From CAZVWV01 sp964631745 (GTDB lineage Bacteria; Bdellovibrionota_C; UBA2361; JBGSMV01), in contig CAZVWV010000065.1 in the NCBI GenBank assembly GCA_964631745.1, positions 1 to 20,364 on the forward strand: a stretch of 20,364 bases of DNA. Reading direction: 5' to 3'. The position numbers and the translations under genes are program-made. This document shows positions 1 through 7,414 of this stretch, piece after piece; position 1 is the first letter of the stretch, and each line of letters opens with the position of its first letter. Under the pieces are notes generated by a model. The model saw only the letters and a list, made by a program, of their open reading frames with translations, was not told the DNA's origin and did no database searches.

Positions 1-33
1 AAAGGAGCCGCCATACAGAGCAATGCGAGCCAT
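1..33 (-). CDS. nadD: Nicotinate-nucleotide adenylyltransferase, N-terminal fragment (cut by window edge)
   Basis: An ATG two bases after the nadE stop opens a frame reading MARIALYGGSF before the window ends. That is the first beta strand and the start of the GGSF(N/D)P-x-H nucleotidyltransferase loop that begins NadD proteins. NadD adenylates nicotinate mononucleotide to the deamido-NAD that NadE amidates, so the neighbour supports the call. Only 11 codons are visible, so another HxGH-family nucleotidyltransferase is possible; CoaD usually starts with PGSF rather than GGSF. Translation is probably coupled to nadE. Confidence 0.7.
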   Translation of the reverse strand, partial: MARIALYGGSF

Positions 34-35
34 AT

Positions 36-2036
36 CTATCTCTTCAACTCCAATTCGGAAAGTTCTGTTTCAAAGTTACCAGACAATATAGGAAAGCGAC
101 ACCAAGTCTTGGGATCGAGACTTTCATCGTCAAGATGAAAGGCAGGCGCATAACGTTCGCGCTTCCACTGGTTTTGGGACCAAAGTCGATAGAATTTTTT
201 TACCCAGGTTAAAATTTGCGCTCTTTTGTGACGCTTGCCGAACTGTCTGAGCATTGCCGCATAGACTGAACTGACTGGCAGTCGATCTCGAATAGCAGCC
301 CGTTCAATAGCATCCAACAACTCATACGGCATCAAGTCACTCTCGTCCGCTTGGCTCATTGAGGGCGGACGCAATTCGGCCGTGGGTGCCTGCGAGTTTA
401 CCTGCCGAAGTTCGCCGACAGGACCAAGCCCGTGCGGGCCAACCTTCTCCAACCACCTCAACCACTCTCTTATGAAAGATTTATCAACTCCAGCAATAGG
501 ACTAAGCCCTCCACATGTGTCACCGTCCATGGTTGCGTATCCGACCGCGGCCTCGCTGCGATTGCTGGTACAAAGCAGAATGGCCTGCTTCAAATTCGCT
601 AGTAACCAAACGCCCGGGGCGCGACTTCGGGCCTGAACGTTTTGCAAAGCCAAATCGTCACGAGCCCAATTTAACGTTCGCCCAAAAATATCAGAAACAG
701 TAGCCACATATTGGCTGACTATACCGTCGAGCTTGATTTGAAAGAACTGTGCGCCCGTTCCTCGTGCCACCTCTTTGGCGGCATGCAAAGTTACCTTGCC
801 GCTATTTTGCGTAGCTTGATAAACACAGCTTAGCAAAGCGCTAAGAGTTTCGTGCAATGATTTTCCCTGAATCTCTGCGATATGAGAGAGGCGTTCTTGA
901 AAGGCCCGCGCTCCGAGCTCGCATACACCAAGCTGCACCATTAAATACACCAAGGCTGCAACTGTGGCCGAGTCTGCTCCCCCACTTAGTGAAACCACGT
1001 AGCCCTTGGCTTTACTTTTTCGAAGATAATCGAATAAGCCCAGCGCGCTAGCGCGGGCGAACTCCTCTGCTTTTCTAAATTTTCCAGCTTCCCAAACATG
1101 ATTAGGCCCTGCCTGCACAGCAGTTAGAGCATCTCCTGGTTGGGTATGAACTGAATAGCTAGCGCCTCGCTTCTCAATCTCCAGCCCTGCCATTCGCACG
1201 CAACCTGCGTCTTGAATCTTCCTTACGGCTGGGAGTTTAAGCACCGCATAAATCAGATTCATATTTTTAAAAGAGAACTTAGGACTCTCACGAACGATGC
1301 CGCGTTTGTCCGCCAAGATCACGTCACCATCAAAGATTAATTTCCCACTTTCTAGCCCCAGATGGTTGGCAAAGATGTACCCGAGCCTCTCACCGCGCGA
1401 GGCTCTCCGTACAAGTTGCTCTCGCACTCTTCCTTTTCCGAATGAAAAATGGCTGGCGCTTGGGTTTAGTATTAAGTTTACCCCTCGCTTCTTAAGTCGC
1501 TTCAAAGGACGGTCTTGAACCCAGGCATCCTCACAAATTTCAAAACCGATTTTCAATTCTCCGGAATCAAATGTCAGGTCTCCAATTGGGTATACTTTCC
1601 CTAAGAGCCGCAGCTTGCCGGTTTTACCTCTTGGCCAAGCCTTGAACCAACGCTGTTCGTAGTACACCCCGGAATTCGCCAAATTTTGTTTAGCATAAAA
1701 TCCCAGGATCTTTCTGTTGCATATTAGCGCGGCGCAGTTGTATAGCTCTCCCTCAAATTGAAGCGGCACCCCGACCGCAACAATCATTCTGCCTACATTT
1801 TTTGCAACGCCGACCAACAACTCCGCCGAACGCTGCACTACTCCCATTCCTAAGAAGGCGTCTTCACATCCGTAACCCGGAAGACATAGTTCGGGTAAGC
1901 ACAACACCTTAACCCCTTTCCCCTGGGCTTCCTCTATAGCTTGCAAAATGTTGTCAAAGTTATTCTTCCAGTCGAGCGGAGTTTGATTGAGCGCGGCGCC
2001 TGCCACACAAACTTCGATATGAGCATCTCTTACCAT
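36..2036 (-). CDS. nadE: Glutamine-dependent NAD+ synthetase
   Basis: Cytoplasmic enzyme of the last step of NAD synthesis: it amidates deamido-NAD using ammonia released from glutamine, with ATP. Two domains are visible. Residues 1 to about 290 are a nitrilase-fold glutaminase with the triad Glu49 (in LPELCLPGYG), Lys116 (in YAKQNL) and Cys168 (in FEICEDAW). Residues from about 320 to the end are the synthetase, with the pyrophosphatase loop SLSGGADS at 349-356. Further on it has the conserved TSNRSEAAVGYATMDGD and PTAELRP segments. The 666-residue length fits the two-domain bacterial form. The ATG directly abuts the TAA of the upstream gene (TAAATG) with no good Shine-Dalgarno sequence, suggesting coupled translation; the nadD start follows two bases after its stop. 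All catalytic residues are present. Confidence 0.97.
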   Translation of the reverse strand: MVRDAHIEVCVAGAALNQTPLDWKNNFDNILQAIEEAQGKGVKVLCLPELCLPGYGCEDAFLGMGVVQRSAELLVGVAKNVGRMIVAVGVPLQFEGELYNCAALICNRKILGFYAKQNLANSGVYYEQRWFKAWPRGKTGKLRLLGKVYPIGDLTFDSGELKIGFEICEDAWVQDRPLKRLKKRGVNLILNPSASHFSFGKGRVREQLVRRASRGERLGYIFANHLGLESGKLIFDGDVILADKRGIVRESPKFSFKNMNLIYAVLKLPAVRKIQDAGCVRMAGLEIEKRGASYSVHTQPGDALTAVQAGPNHVWEAGKFRKAEEFARASALGLFDYLRKSKAKGYVVSLSGGADSATVAALVYLMVQLGVCELGARAFQERLSHIAEIQGKSLHETLSALLSCVYQATQNSGKVTLHAAKEVARGTGAQFFQIKLDGIVSQYVATVSDIFGRTLNWARDDLALQNVQARSRAPGVWLLANLKQAILLCTSNRSEAAVGYATMDGDTCGGLSPIAGVDKSFIREWLRWLEKVGPHGLGPVGELRQVNSQAPTAELRPPSMSQADESDLMPYELLDAIERAAIRDRLPVSSVYAAMLRQFGKRHKRAQILTWVKKFYRLWSQNQWKRERYAPAFHLDDESLDPKTWCRFPILSGNFETELSELELKR

Positions 2037-3413
2037 TTAGCTTATTTTGTACACCACTTCGGCCGCATCTACCAGATTTCTTGCAAGTAAGGCATGCGAG
2101 CCAAAGTGATTATAAGCCAGCGTACATAAAGACTGCGCGCTAGGCGAATACCCCTCCTGAACGGCAGGACTTCCGGATTGCGCTCTTCGCAAGACCTTGG
2201 TGATGGTCCCCTCTTCAGAGATACGCCAATGGTCCAATACCATGCCGCGCACCATCAAGTTCCCGGTTCCAAGGACACAGTCCTCGATTAAATTCGATTC
2301 GCAAATAGTGACTTGATTTGGGGACTGATGCGCCACCAATGGTAGCAAACCCAGTCCCGGAACGAATTCATTTGACCCAACCAGTTTAAATCGCCGACAT
2401 AGATAGACTGTGCCCGTGCCCTCCGAATACAGCACACCGCCTTGTTGCACAAACTCCTTTAGAGAACGCCGCATACTTTCGTTCCGTGCGAGCTCCCAAG
2501 CATACTCGGCCAAATAAGCGCCGCACATATAGACGCAACCGATATCTCGGGGAAGCTCGGCATCTGCCAGCGGTGAAAACGGCACTATTTCTGCTCCGTA
2601 ATAACGAAGTAACTCAAGATTATCCTGGAACACAATGCTAAAGCAGCTATCATCACTAACGGCGATGCGTGTGCGTCTTCCAAAGGGCGCGTGTTGCCAG
2701 TCCGCCAAACGCACGGCACGAACTTCGGTTGCGCGTTGGACGAGCATGTCCACGTCGACATTCTGTGCCACTAGATCAGCCAACTCTACCAAAAACGATA
2801 ACGAAAGAGAGACAGGCTTGTCATAGGCGCTCCTTGATCCAAGAATGGGAGCATCGGGAATTTCCGGCAAGGAGCCCAAAATAGGCGGTCCGCCAACAAG
2901 GTCAAAACCTTTTCGAAAGCGCTCCTTATCATGAAAGGCCTCGTGCAGACGGTTAAAAATGACCCCAGCCAAGTTGCATTCCTCTATAGACGCGACTCCT
3001 TGCAGCAGGGCGCCAAGTGTTTGGCCGAAACCTCTGGCATCAACCACCAACAAGGCAGGCGTCTTGGTCAGCCGCGCTAATTCAAAGTCCGACCCCGAGA
3101 GATCACCCATGCGAAGACCATCCAAGAGTCCTGTCCTGCCCGCAATCATGACAAGATTTGCCCCAACGCTAGCGCCGAACAGCGCCTGCAAGATCTGTCC
3201 ACTACTCAAAAGTCGATGGTCTAGAGTTCTGACGAAACGACCGGAGGCTCGCCTAAGTAGGGCCGCTAACGGAAGATTAATTCCAGAAAGGGCGCACGAC
3301 GCGCTCAAGCCTCGGCGACGCAGCTCGTGCGCCAACCCAAGCGAAAACAAGCTTCGACCGGCCTCACTCCGTATTCCGGAGATAAGCACTCTTGGAACCG
3401 CTAGAATTTCCAT
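2037..3413 (-). CDS. CobB/CbiA-like protein with degenerate active sites
   Basis: This 458-residue protein aligns by eye along its length with cobyrinate/hydrogenobyrinate a,c-diamide synthases: an N-terminal P-loop amide-ligase domain (about 1-240) and a C-terminal class I glutaminase-like domain (about 247-458). Family landmarks remain: LVVDARG at 122-128, NLAGVIFNR at 147-155 and FQDNLELLRYYGAEIVPFSPLAD at 262-284 (a stretch matching the family's PDNLELL...FSPL). The working residues are lost. The P-loop GxxSGSGKT reads GIRSEAGRS (Arg20 for Lys), the GPDYIDP motif reads GINLPLA, VEGxMGLxDG reads IAGRTGLLDG, GGYPE reads CGAYLAE, and AECGG reads SEGTG so the nucleophilic Cys becomes Gly332. 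It is therefore unlikely to make amides from glutamine, and cobalamin synthesis should not be inferred from it. It lies 16 bases after the methyltransferase-like gene and abuts nadE. The frame is intact, which argues for a kept non-catalytic role. Confidence 0.8.
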   Translation of the reverse strand: MEILAVPRVLISGIRSEAGRSLFSLGLAHELRRRGLSASCALSGINLPLAALLRRASGRFVRTLDHRLLSSGQILQALFGASVGANLVMIAGRTGLLDGLRMGDLSGSDFELARLTKTPALLVVDARGFGQTLGALLQGVASIEECNLAGVIFNRLHEAFHDKERFRKGFDLVGGPPILGSLPEIPDAPILGSRSAYDKPVSLSLSFLVELADLVAQNVDVDMLVQRATEVRAVRLADWQHAPFGRRTRIAVSDDSCFSIVFQDNLELLRYYGAEIVPFSPLADAELPRDIGCVYMCGAYLAEYAWELARNESMRRSLKEFVQQGGVLYSEGTGTVYLCRRFKLVGSNEFVPGLGLLPLVAHQSPNQVTICESNLIEDCVLGTGNLMVRGMVLDHWRISEEGTITKVLRRAQSGSPAVQEGYSPSAQSLCTLAYNHFGSHALLARNLVDAAEVVYKIS

Positions 3414-3429
3414 GGAGGTATCGGGTAAT

Positions 3430-4698
3430 TTAACGCCTTTTTATCACCAGGTAGCGCTGCGCTTTGTTCACATCACGCCCTTTGGTTCCGTGAGCGCGCT
3501 CGAGCGCGGTCCCGCGCGCTTCATATACGAAGGCGCATTCTGGCTGCCAATAGCGCGCTAAATTTGCGTTAACGAGAGCAACCAGCTCTTGGTCCAGATA
3601 GATCTCATCCTTTCCGTTAACTTCGATTCCAAGTTCAAGCACCGCTCTAGCGCCAGGCTTGCAAACCCGAGCCATTTCAAGCAAGGATTCATTCATAAAA
3701 TCGCGCCAACTCTCAACGCCCGCCAATTGTTGCCTGAGATGTTGCTCTTGTTTAAAGGACTCTCGATTCAATCCGGCAAACCAGGACTGCAACCACAGGC
3801 CGCTATTATCAAGCTCTTTCTGAGTCGATTTAGCGTTCGCCACAATGTTCTGCCTGTTGTTCTCCCCGTCTGAATTTGAAAAACATCTCGGCCTGGGAGG
3901 AGTGGTCATAATCATATCAACCGAAGCGGTTGGAACGAAGCCTATCGATCGCGAGTCGCTAGCGGCAAAACGATTCTTAAAGCTCACGTTGCGCATAGCC
4001 GAGGGAAGACCGTCTCGTAATATTGATGAGACTTTACGTAAAATTCTTGGGATCACGGCGCGATAATCAGGAGTCTGACCACGCTTAAGATTCATCTCCT
4101 CCTGCTCTCGTGGAGAGAGTGAAAGTTGCGGAAACGTATAGACAGAGAAATATCCAGCGCTATGCCCGTGCAAGAGACTAAGGGCAGCTAATTCAATAAA
4201 ACGGGAGACGCGGTCGTAATTTTGTTGCAGAAACGTTCTCAGGTTATAGATCTCTCTAAAAGTATTGAGATCGTAAAAAGGCGAAAATATCTCATCAAAA
4301 AGTTTTGCATTTATAGGTCGCCGCAAATTCACCTGCTGCACCCGCAAAGTAACTTCTGTCAGATCGGCAGGCTCAATCTTGGCCCTTGCAATCTTAACCC
4401 CCAAGGGGTCGACGTCAGAAAAGTAAGCAATGCGCCCCATCAAATTGGCCTGCAGGGCGGTTGTACCAGCGGAGCAAAACGGGTCAAAGACCACCTCATC
4501 CTTTGCGGTATATCGATCTATGAATGAGGCAACCACATCTGGGTTCAGCGCACCGTGGGAAGGAATAACATAATGCAGCGAATGGCCACCCTTTTCGGAG
4601 CCGGGCTGATAACCCTTCTGCGAACCACTTAGGGTTCGCAACTCCAAGTCTCTGACCTGAAATTCGCTTTCGACAACTCTAAGGGCGACCTTACCCAT
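3430..4698 (-). CDS. DNA (N4/N6-amino) methyltransferase-like protein, orphan, divergent catalytic motif
   Basis: Rossmann-type SAM-dependent methyltransferase of the amino-methylase superfamily, 422 residues. The SAM motif VFDPFCSAGTTALQA (70-84) comes first, followed by YFSDVDPLGVKIARAKI (92-108), the acidic strand plus helix usual after motif I. The catalytic loop comes later, at about 265-269 in VDMIMTTPPR. Family members normally have (D/N/S)PP followed by Tyr, Phe or Trp; here it is TTPP-Arg. The insert between motifs (about 110-255) is long. A C-terminal RVCKPGARAVLELG resembles the family's late strand, and the end AQRYLVIKRR resembles the usual (E/R)xLVxxK ending. No restriction enzyme or specificity gene is near, so it is an orphan. 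DNA or RNA could be the substrate, and activity is uncertain. First gene of the nadE operon. Confidence 0.75.
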   Translation of the reverse strand: MGKVALRVVESEFQVRDLELRTLSGSQKGYQPGSEKGGHSLHYVIPSHGALNPDVVASFIDRYTAKDEVVFDPFCSAGTTALQANLMGRIAYFSDVDPLGVKIARAKIEPADLTEVTLRVQQVNLRRPINAKLFDEIFSPFYDLNTFREIYNLRTFLQQNYDRVSRFIELAALSLLHGHSAGYFSVYTFPQLSLSPREQEEMNLKRGQTPDYRAVIPRILRKVSSILRDGLPSAMRNVSFKNRFAASDSRSIGFVPTASVDMIMTTPPRPRCFSNSDGENNRQNIVANAKSTQKELDNSGLWLQSWFAGLNRESFKQEQHLRQQLAGVESWRDFMNESLLEMARVCKPGARAVLELGIEVNGKDEIYLDQELVALVNANLARYWQPECAFVYEARGTALERAHGTKGRDVNKAQRYLVIKRR

Positions 4699-5049
4699 GG
4701 ATTAAATACCTAACTGAATGTTTAGTTCGGTCTATCTTAAAATCGCCAAGTGTTTCGCGCTATATCAAATATTTCAACCCACCGCTGTCCGGTAAAACAT
4801 TGTAATTTGGGTCTTTAACCACGGAGGCCACGGGGAACACGGAGAAAACATTGAAGATTTCTTCCTCCGTGCTCTCCGTGTTCTCCGTGGTTAAATTCAA
4901 ATCGCAGCAACTACAAATTCCTGTTTTTCCTTTTGAAATCAAGAACTTACAGTAGCGCCGCCACCTTTCTACCGAACACGTATGTTTGCAATCGCTCAGC
5001 GGGTAATAAAGCCGGGTTAGATCAGCTAGTTATACTCATCCCTAACGAG
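4699..5049. other. Gene-free stretch between two minus-strand operons
   Basis: About 350 bases between the TPR gene and the methyltransferase-like gene. The only clear structure is the long inverted repeat listed separately. An imperfect palindrome, AACTGAATGTTTAGTT at 4712-4727, sits 13 bases upstream of the methyltransferase ATG and could be an operator, but it pairs at only 12 of 16 positions. No convincing -35/-10 pair was found on the minus strand. Confidence 0.6.
4814..4895. repeat. Inverted repeat of the 'TTENTE' intergenic palindrome type
   Basis: Two 31-base arms, 4814-4844 and 4865-4895, are complementary at 27 of 31 positions around a 20-base loop. Each arm is built from repeats of the unit CACGGAG, and the outer ends are tttaacc and ggttaaa. 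This is the widespread bacterial palindrome whose conceptual translation gives peptides such as TTENTESTEE, often mis-annotated as short proteins. Transcribed, it would form a strong hairpin and could terminate or protect the transcript of the upstream TPR operon. It has no U-tract, so it is not a classical terminator. Confidence 0.85.
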
Positions 5050-6210
5050 TTAACTGGCCTCGCCAAACTTTGCAGCGTTTCTCTGGGCCTCATTTAGCTC
5101 CGGATTAAGGCGCAATGCGGTCTCAAATTCACGTCTGGCTTCCTCGGTTTTCCCAAGACGTTGGTACAGCACACCCAAGTTGTTGTGAGCAGAAGCGTTC
5201 ATGGCGTCCAAACTAACGGCCTTCTCTAACGATTCCTGGGCCTCTTTATACTTACCAAGTTCAAGCTGCGCCCAACCTTTAACGCTAAAGGCCCTGGCGT
5301 TGCCAGGATCGAGGCTAACTGCTTGACGCAGTAGCTGCTCGGCTAAATTTTCTTGATGCTTATTAATCAAGATCACCCCTAGATTTATGCGTGAAACGAT
5401 ATCGCCATCGTCTAACGAGACGGCCTTCCTAAGGGCCAACTCCGCTTTGTCGAGATCTTTAAGGGATTCGTACACAACGCCCAAGGCCTTATGAACATCG
5501 GCAACTTCTGGCCTAAGCTGTGCCGCGCGAGATAGCGTGCGCGCGCTCTCGCTTAGCTGACCGAGACGTCTGTAAATCAATCCTAGATGGAAACTGGCGT
5601 CAAAATGATTGGAATCGAGCGAGATAACTTTTTCGTAAGAGCTGGTGGCTTGCACAAGATTATCTAGACGTTCATACATCACCCCAAGGTTGTAATTGCT
5701 AACCACATTGGAGGGATCGATCTCTAGCGCTCTTTTTAACACCTCGACAGCTTTGTCGATTTTGGCCGATCTATCGTAAGCCACACTCAAGCCTTGCAGG
5801 CACTTAAGATTTTTCTTGTCACTTTCTAAAACATTTTCGTAAAGCCGAATAGCGCCCTCAAAATCCCCCTTTTGCACCGAAAGCGTGGCCTCAACAACCT
5901 TAAAACTGAGGTCAGCCTTAAGCTCAAAAGCCTTTCTGATAGACGCAAGCGCATCTTCCAAACGTCCCTGCTTGGATAAAGCCAGCGCCAAATTATGATG
6001 AGCTTCCGCCATACCGGGACATAGTTGAATGGCGTCTCGATAAAGCTTCTCTTCCTGCACAGTGCCGTCGCCAAGCTCGGCTCCTTGGCGCAAAGACCTA
6101 CTTGCTTGAGTACAATCTTGCTGTGCGTGGGCACTCAGGGCCACACAAAAAGTCACTATTAATGGGAGAACTCTAAACGGAACCAAGCCACTTATTCCAC
6201 AACTCATCAT
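5050..6210 (-). CDS. Secreted TPR-repeat protein
   Basis: A 386-residue protein with a signal peptide (hydrophobic 12-26, likely cleavage after AHA at residue 29), then about nine consecutive 34-residue tetratricopeptide repeats from about residue 67 to 372. The repeats carry the usual pattern, for example NLGVMYERLDNLVQATSSYE and NNLGVLYQRLGKTEEARREF. TPR superhelices bind partner proteins, here most likely in the periplasm. The ATG overlaps the stop of the upstream aminotransferase by four bases (ATGA), so translation is coupled. There is no catalytic domain, and the partner cannot be guessed. Confidence 0.88.
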   Translation of the reverse strand: MMSCGISGLVPFRVLPLIVTFCVALSAHAQQDCTQASRSLRQGAELGDGTVQEEKLYRDAIQLCPGMAEAHHNLALALSKQGRLEDALASIRKAFELKADLSFKVVEATLSVQKGDFEGAIRLYENVLESDKKNLKCLQGLSVAYDRSAKIDKAVEVLKRALEIDPSNVVSNYNLGVMYERLDNLVQATSSYEKVISLDSNHFDASFHLGLIYRRLGQLSESARTLSRAAQLRPEVADVHKALGVVYESLKDLDKAELALRKAVSLDDGDIVSRINLGVILINKHQENLAEQLLRQAVSLDPGNARAFSVKGWAQLELGKYKEAQESLEKAVSLDAMNASAHNNLGVLYQRLGKTEEARREFETALRLNPELNEAQRNAAKFGEAS

Positions 6211-7391
6211 CCACGCCCTTTCATGTTAGCCAACTTATCAAGCGCGCAACACAACTTTTCTCTTTCCTGCACCATTGCAAACCTAACCCAGTTTTCATAC
6301 TCTGCCCCGAACAGCTCCCCGGGCATAGCGAAGACACCGGCTTCCAACATCATCTGTGAAATGGACTGCCCCTGTGCAAAACCTCCACCAGGATCTTTGG
6401 TAGCTGGGCCAAGCGTTACCCACAAGGAAGCGCCCGCACAGGGCATACGCACTTGAAATCCGAGTTTTCGGAGCCCCTCGCTAAACATCAGCACGCGACT
6501 ATGATATTCGCTTCGCGCCTCGCTTACTAGATCTACATTTAGGGACAGGGCGTAAGCTGCCGCATACTGCAACGGTAAGAACAGTCCGTAATCTAAATAC
6601 CCTTTAAGACTTGCGATCCGACTCACTATATCTTTTGCTCCTAACATGGCCGCCACTCGCCATCCTGGAATGCCGTATGCTTTGGACATGCTGTAACATT
6701 CGATTAAGCAATCGGCGATAGGCGCGGAAGCGCTTGGCTGGGCCAGCGCGCTGGCCGCCGATCCCGCACCAAAGTGCATCTCTCCATAAACAAAATCATT
6801 TAGAACTACGGAATTTGTACGCGTTGCCAAGTCACAAACCCTTGACCAAAATGTGGCACTCACGGAAACCCCAGTGGGATTGTTGGGGAAGTTAAGTAAC
6901 AATAGGCGCCCGGGCATGGCCGAAAGTTTTTGCTGAAGCTCCGCATACATTTCGTCCTCTGAGGCTGATAGATCGAAAAAATCCACCGATAAACCAGCTA
7001 GGGCGGCAGAACCCAAATACGCCGGATATGTTGGCCGACCGACCAGCACGCTCTTGGCCAGCCCCAACTCTTTAACAGCAAGCATGGCGCAGTAAACGCC
7101 ATCTTTGGCTCCCATAGTGACGCAGATCTCGCTTTCAGGATCGAGTGTTACGCCAAAGGCTTTTTGATACTTTGATTGAAACCCCTCGCGAAGTTTTCTG
7201 ACTCCACGAGAGACCGCATAGCGGTGATTCTGGGGCTTAATCGTGGCTTCGACCAACTTATCAAGTAAGATTCTGGGCGGCGGGAGGTCGGGGTTGATCA
7301 TGCAAAGATCGATGACCTCCTCTCCACGCGTAACCAAGGCAGCTCGTATCTGATTTAGTTTGCTTAACAAGCCTTTTTGCGAGGGCGTCAT
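6207..7391 (-). CDS. Class I/II PLP-dependent aminotransferase (AlaC/DapL-like)
   Basis: Fold-type I aminotransferase, 394 residues, normal for the family. The PLP lysine is Lys237 in SMSKAYGIPGWR. Asp199 and Tyr202 (NDFVYGEMHF) should contact the pyridine nitrogen and O3', and NFPNNPTG at 167-174 is the conserved substrate/PLP turn. VRFAMV near the C-terminus holds the arginine that binds the substrate carboxylate. The opening (GEEVIDLCMINPDLPPP) and the KGYLDYGLFLPLQ segment are closest in pattern to alanine transaminase AlaC and LL-diaminopimelate aminotransferases, so alanine-pyruvate or another amino acid exchange is likely. Exact specificity cannot be read. It lies 23 bases after the SCP2-domain gene and overlaps the TPR gene. 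Confidence 0.9.
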   Translation of the reverse strand: MTPSQKGLLSKLNQIRAALVTRGEEVIDLCMINPDLPPPRILLDKLVEATIKPQNHRYAVSRGVRKLREGFQSKYQKAFGVTLDPESEICVTMGAKDGVYCAMLAVKELGLAKSVLVGRPTYPAYLGSAALAGLSVDFFDLSASEDEMYAELQQKLSAMPGRLLLLNFPNNPTGVSVSATFWSRVCDLATRTNSVVLNDFVYGEMHFGAGSAASALAQPSASAPIADCLIECYSMSKAYGIPGWRVAAMLGAKDIVSRIASLKGYLDYGLFLPLQYAAAYALSLNVDLVSEARSEYHSRVLMFSEGLRKLGFQVRMPCAGASLWVTLGPATKDPGGGFAQGQSISQMMLEAGVFAMPGELFGAEYENWVRFAMVQEREKLCCALDKLANMKGRG

Positions 7392-7414
7392 GGAGTAACT
7401 TTATTAGTAACCGA

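Noticed and set aside
2037..3413. Assigning the CobB/CbiA-like gene as a functional cobyrinate a,c-diamide synthase
   Set aside because: Glutaminase Cys and P-loop Lys are absent, and no other cobalamin gene is in the window.
2959..3561. 200-residue plus-strand frame
   Set aside because: Lies antisense across the CobB/CbiA-like and methyltransferase-like genes, which have clear family motifs; composition is that of a shadow frame.
4712..4727. AACTGAATGTTTAGTT as an operator for the methyltransferase operon
   Set aside because: Only 12 of 16 positions are symmetric, no promoter was located around it and no regulator gene is adjacent; kept only as a remark.
4760..4942. 60-residue minus-strand frame containing TTENTESTEE
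   Set aside because: It is the conceptual translation of the inverted repeat, a known source of false proteins, and it has no ribosome binding site.
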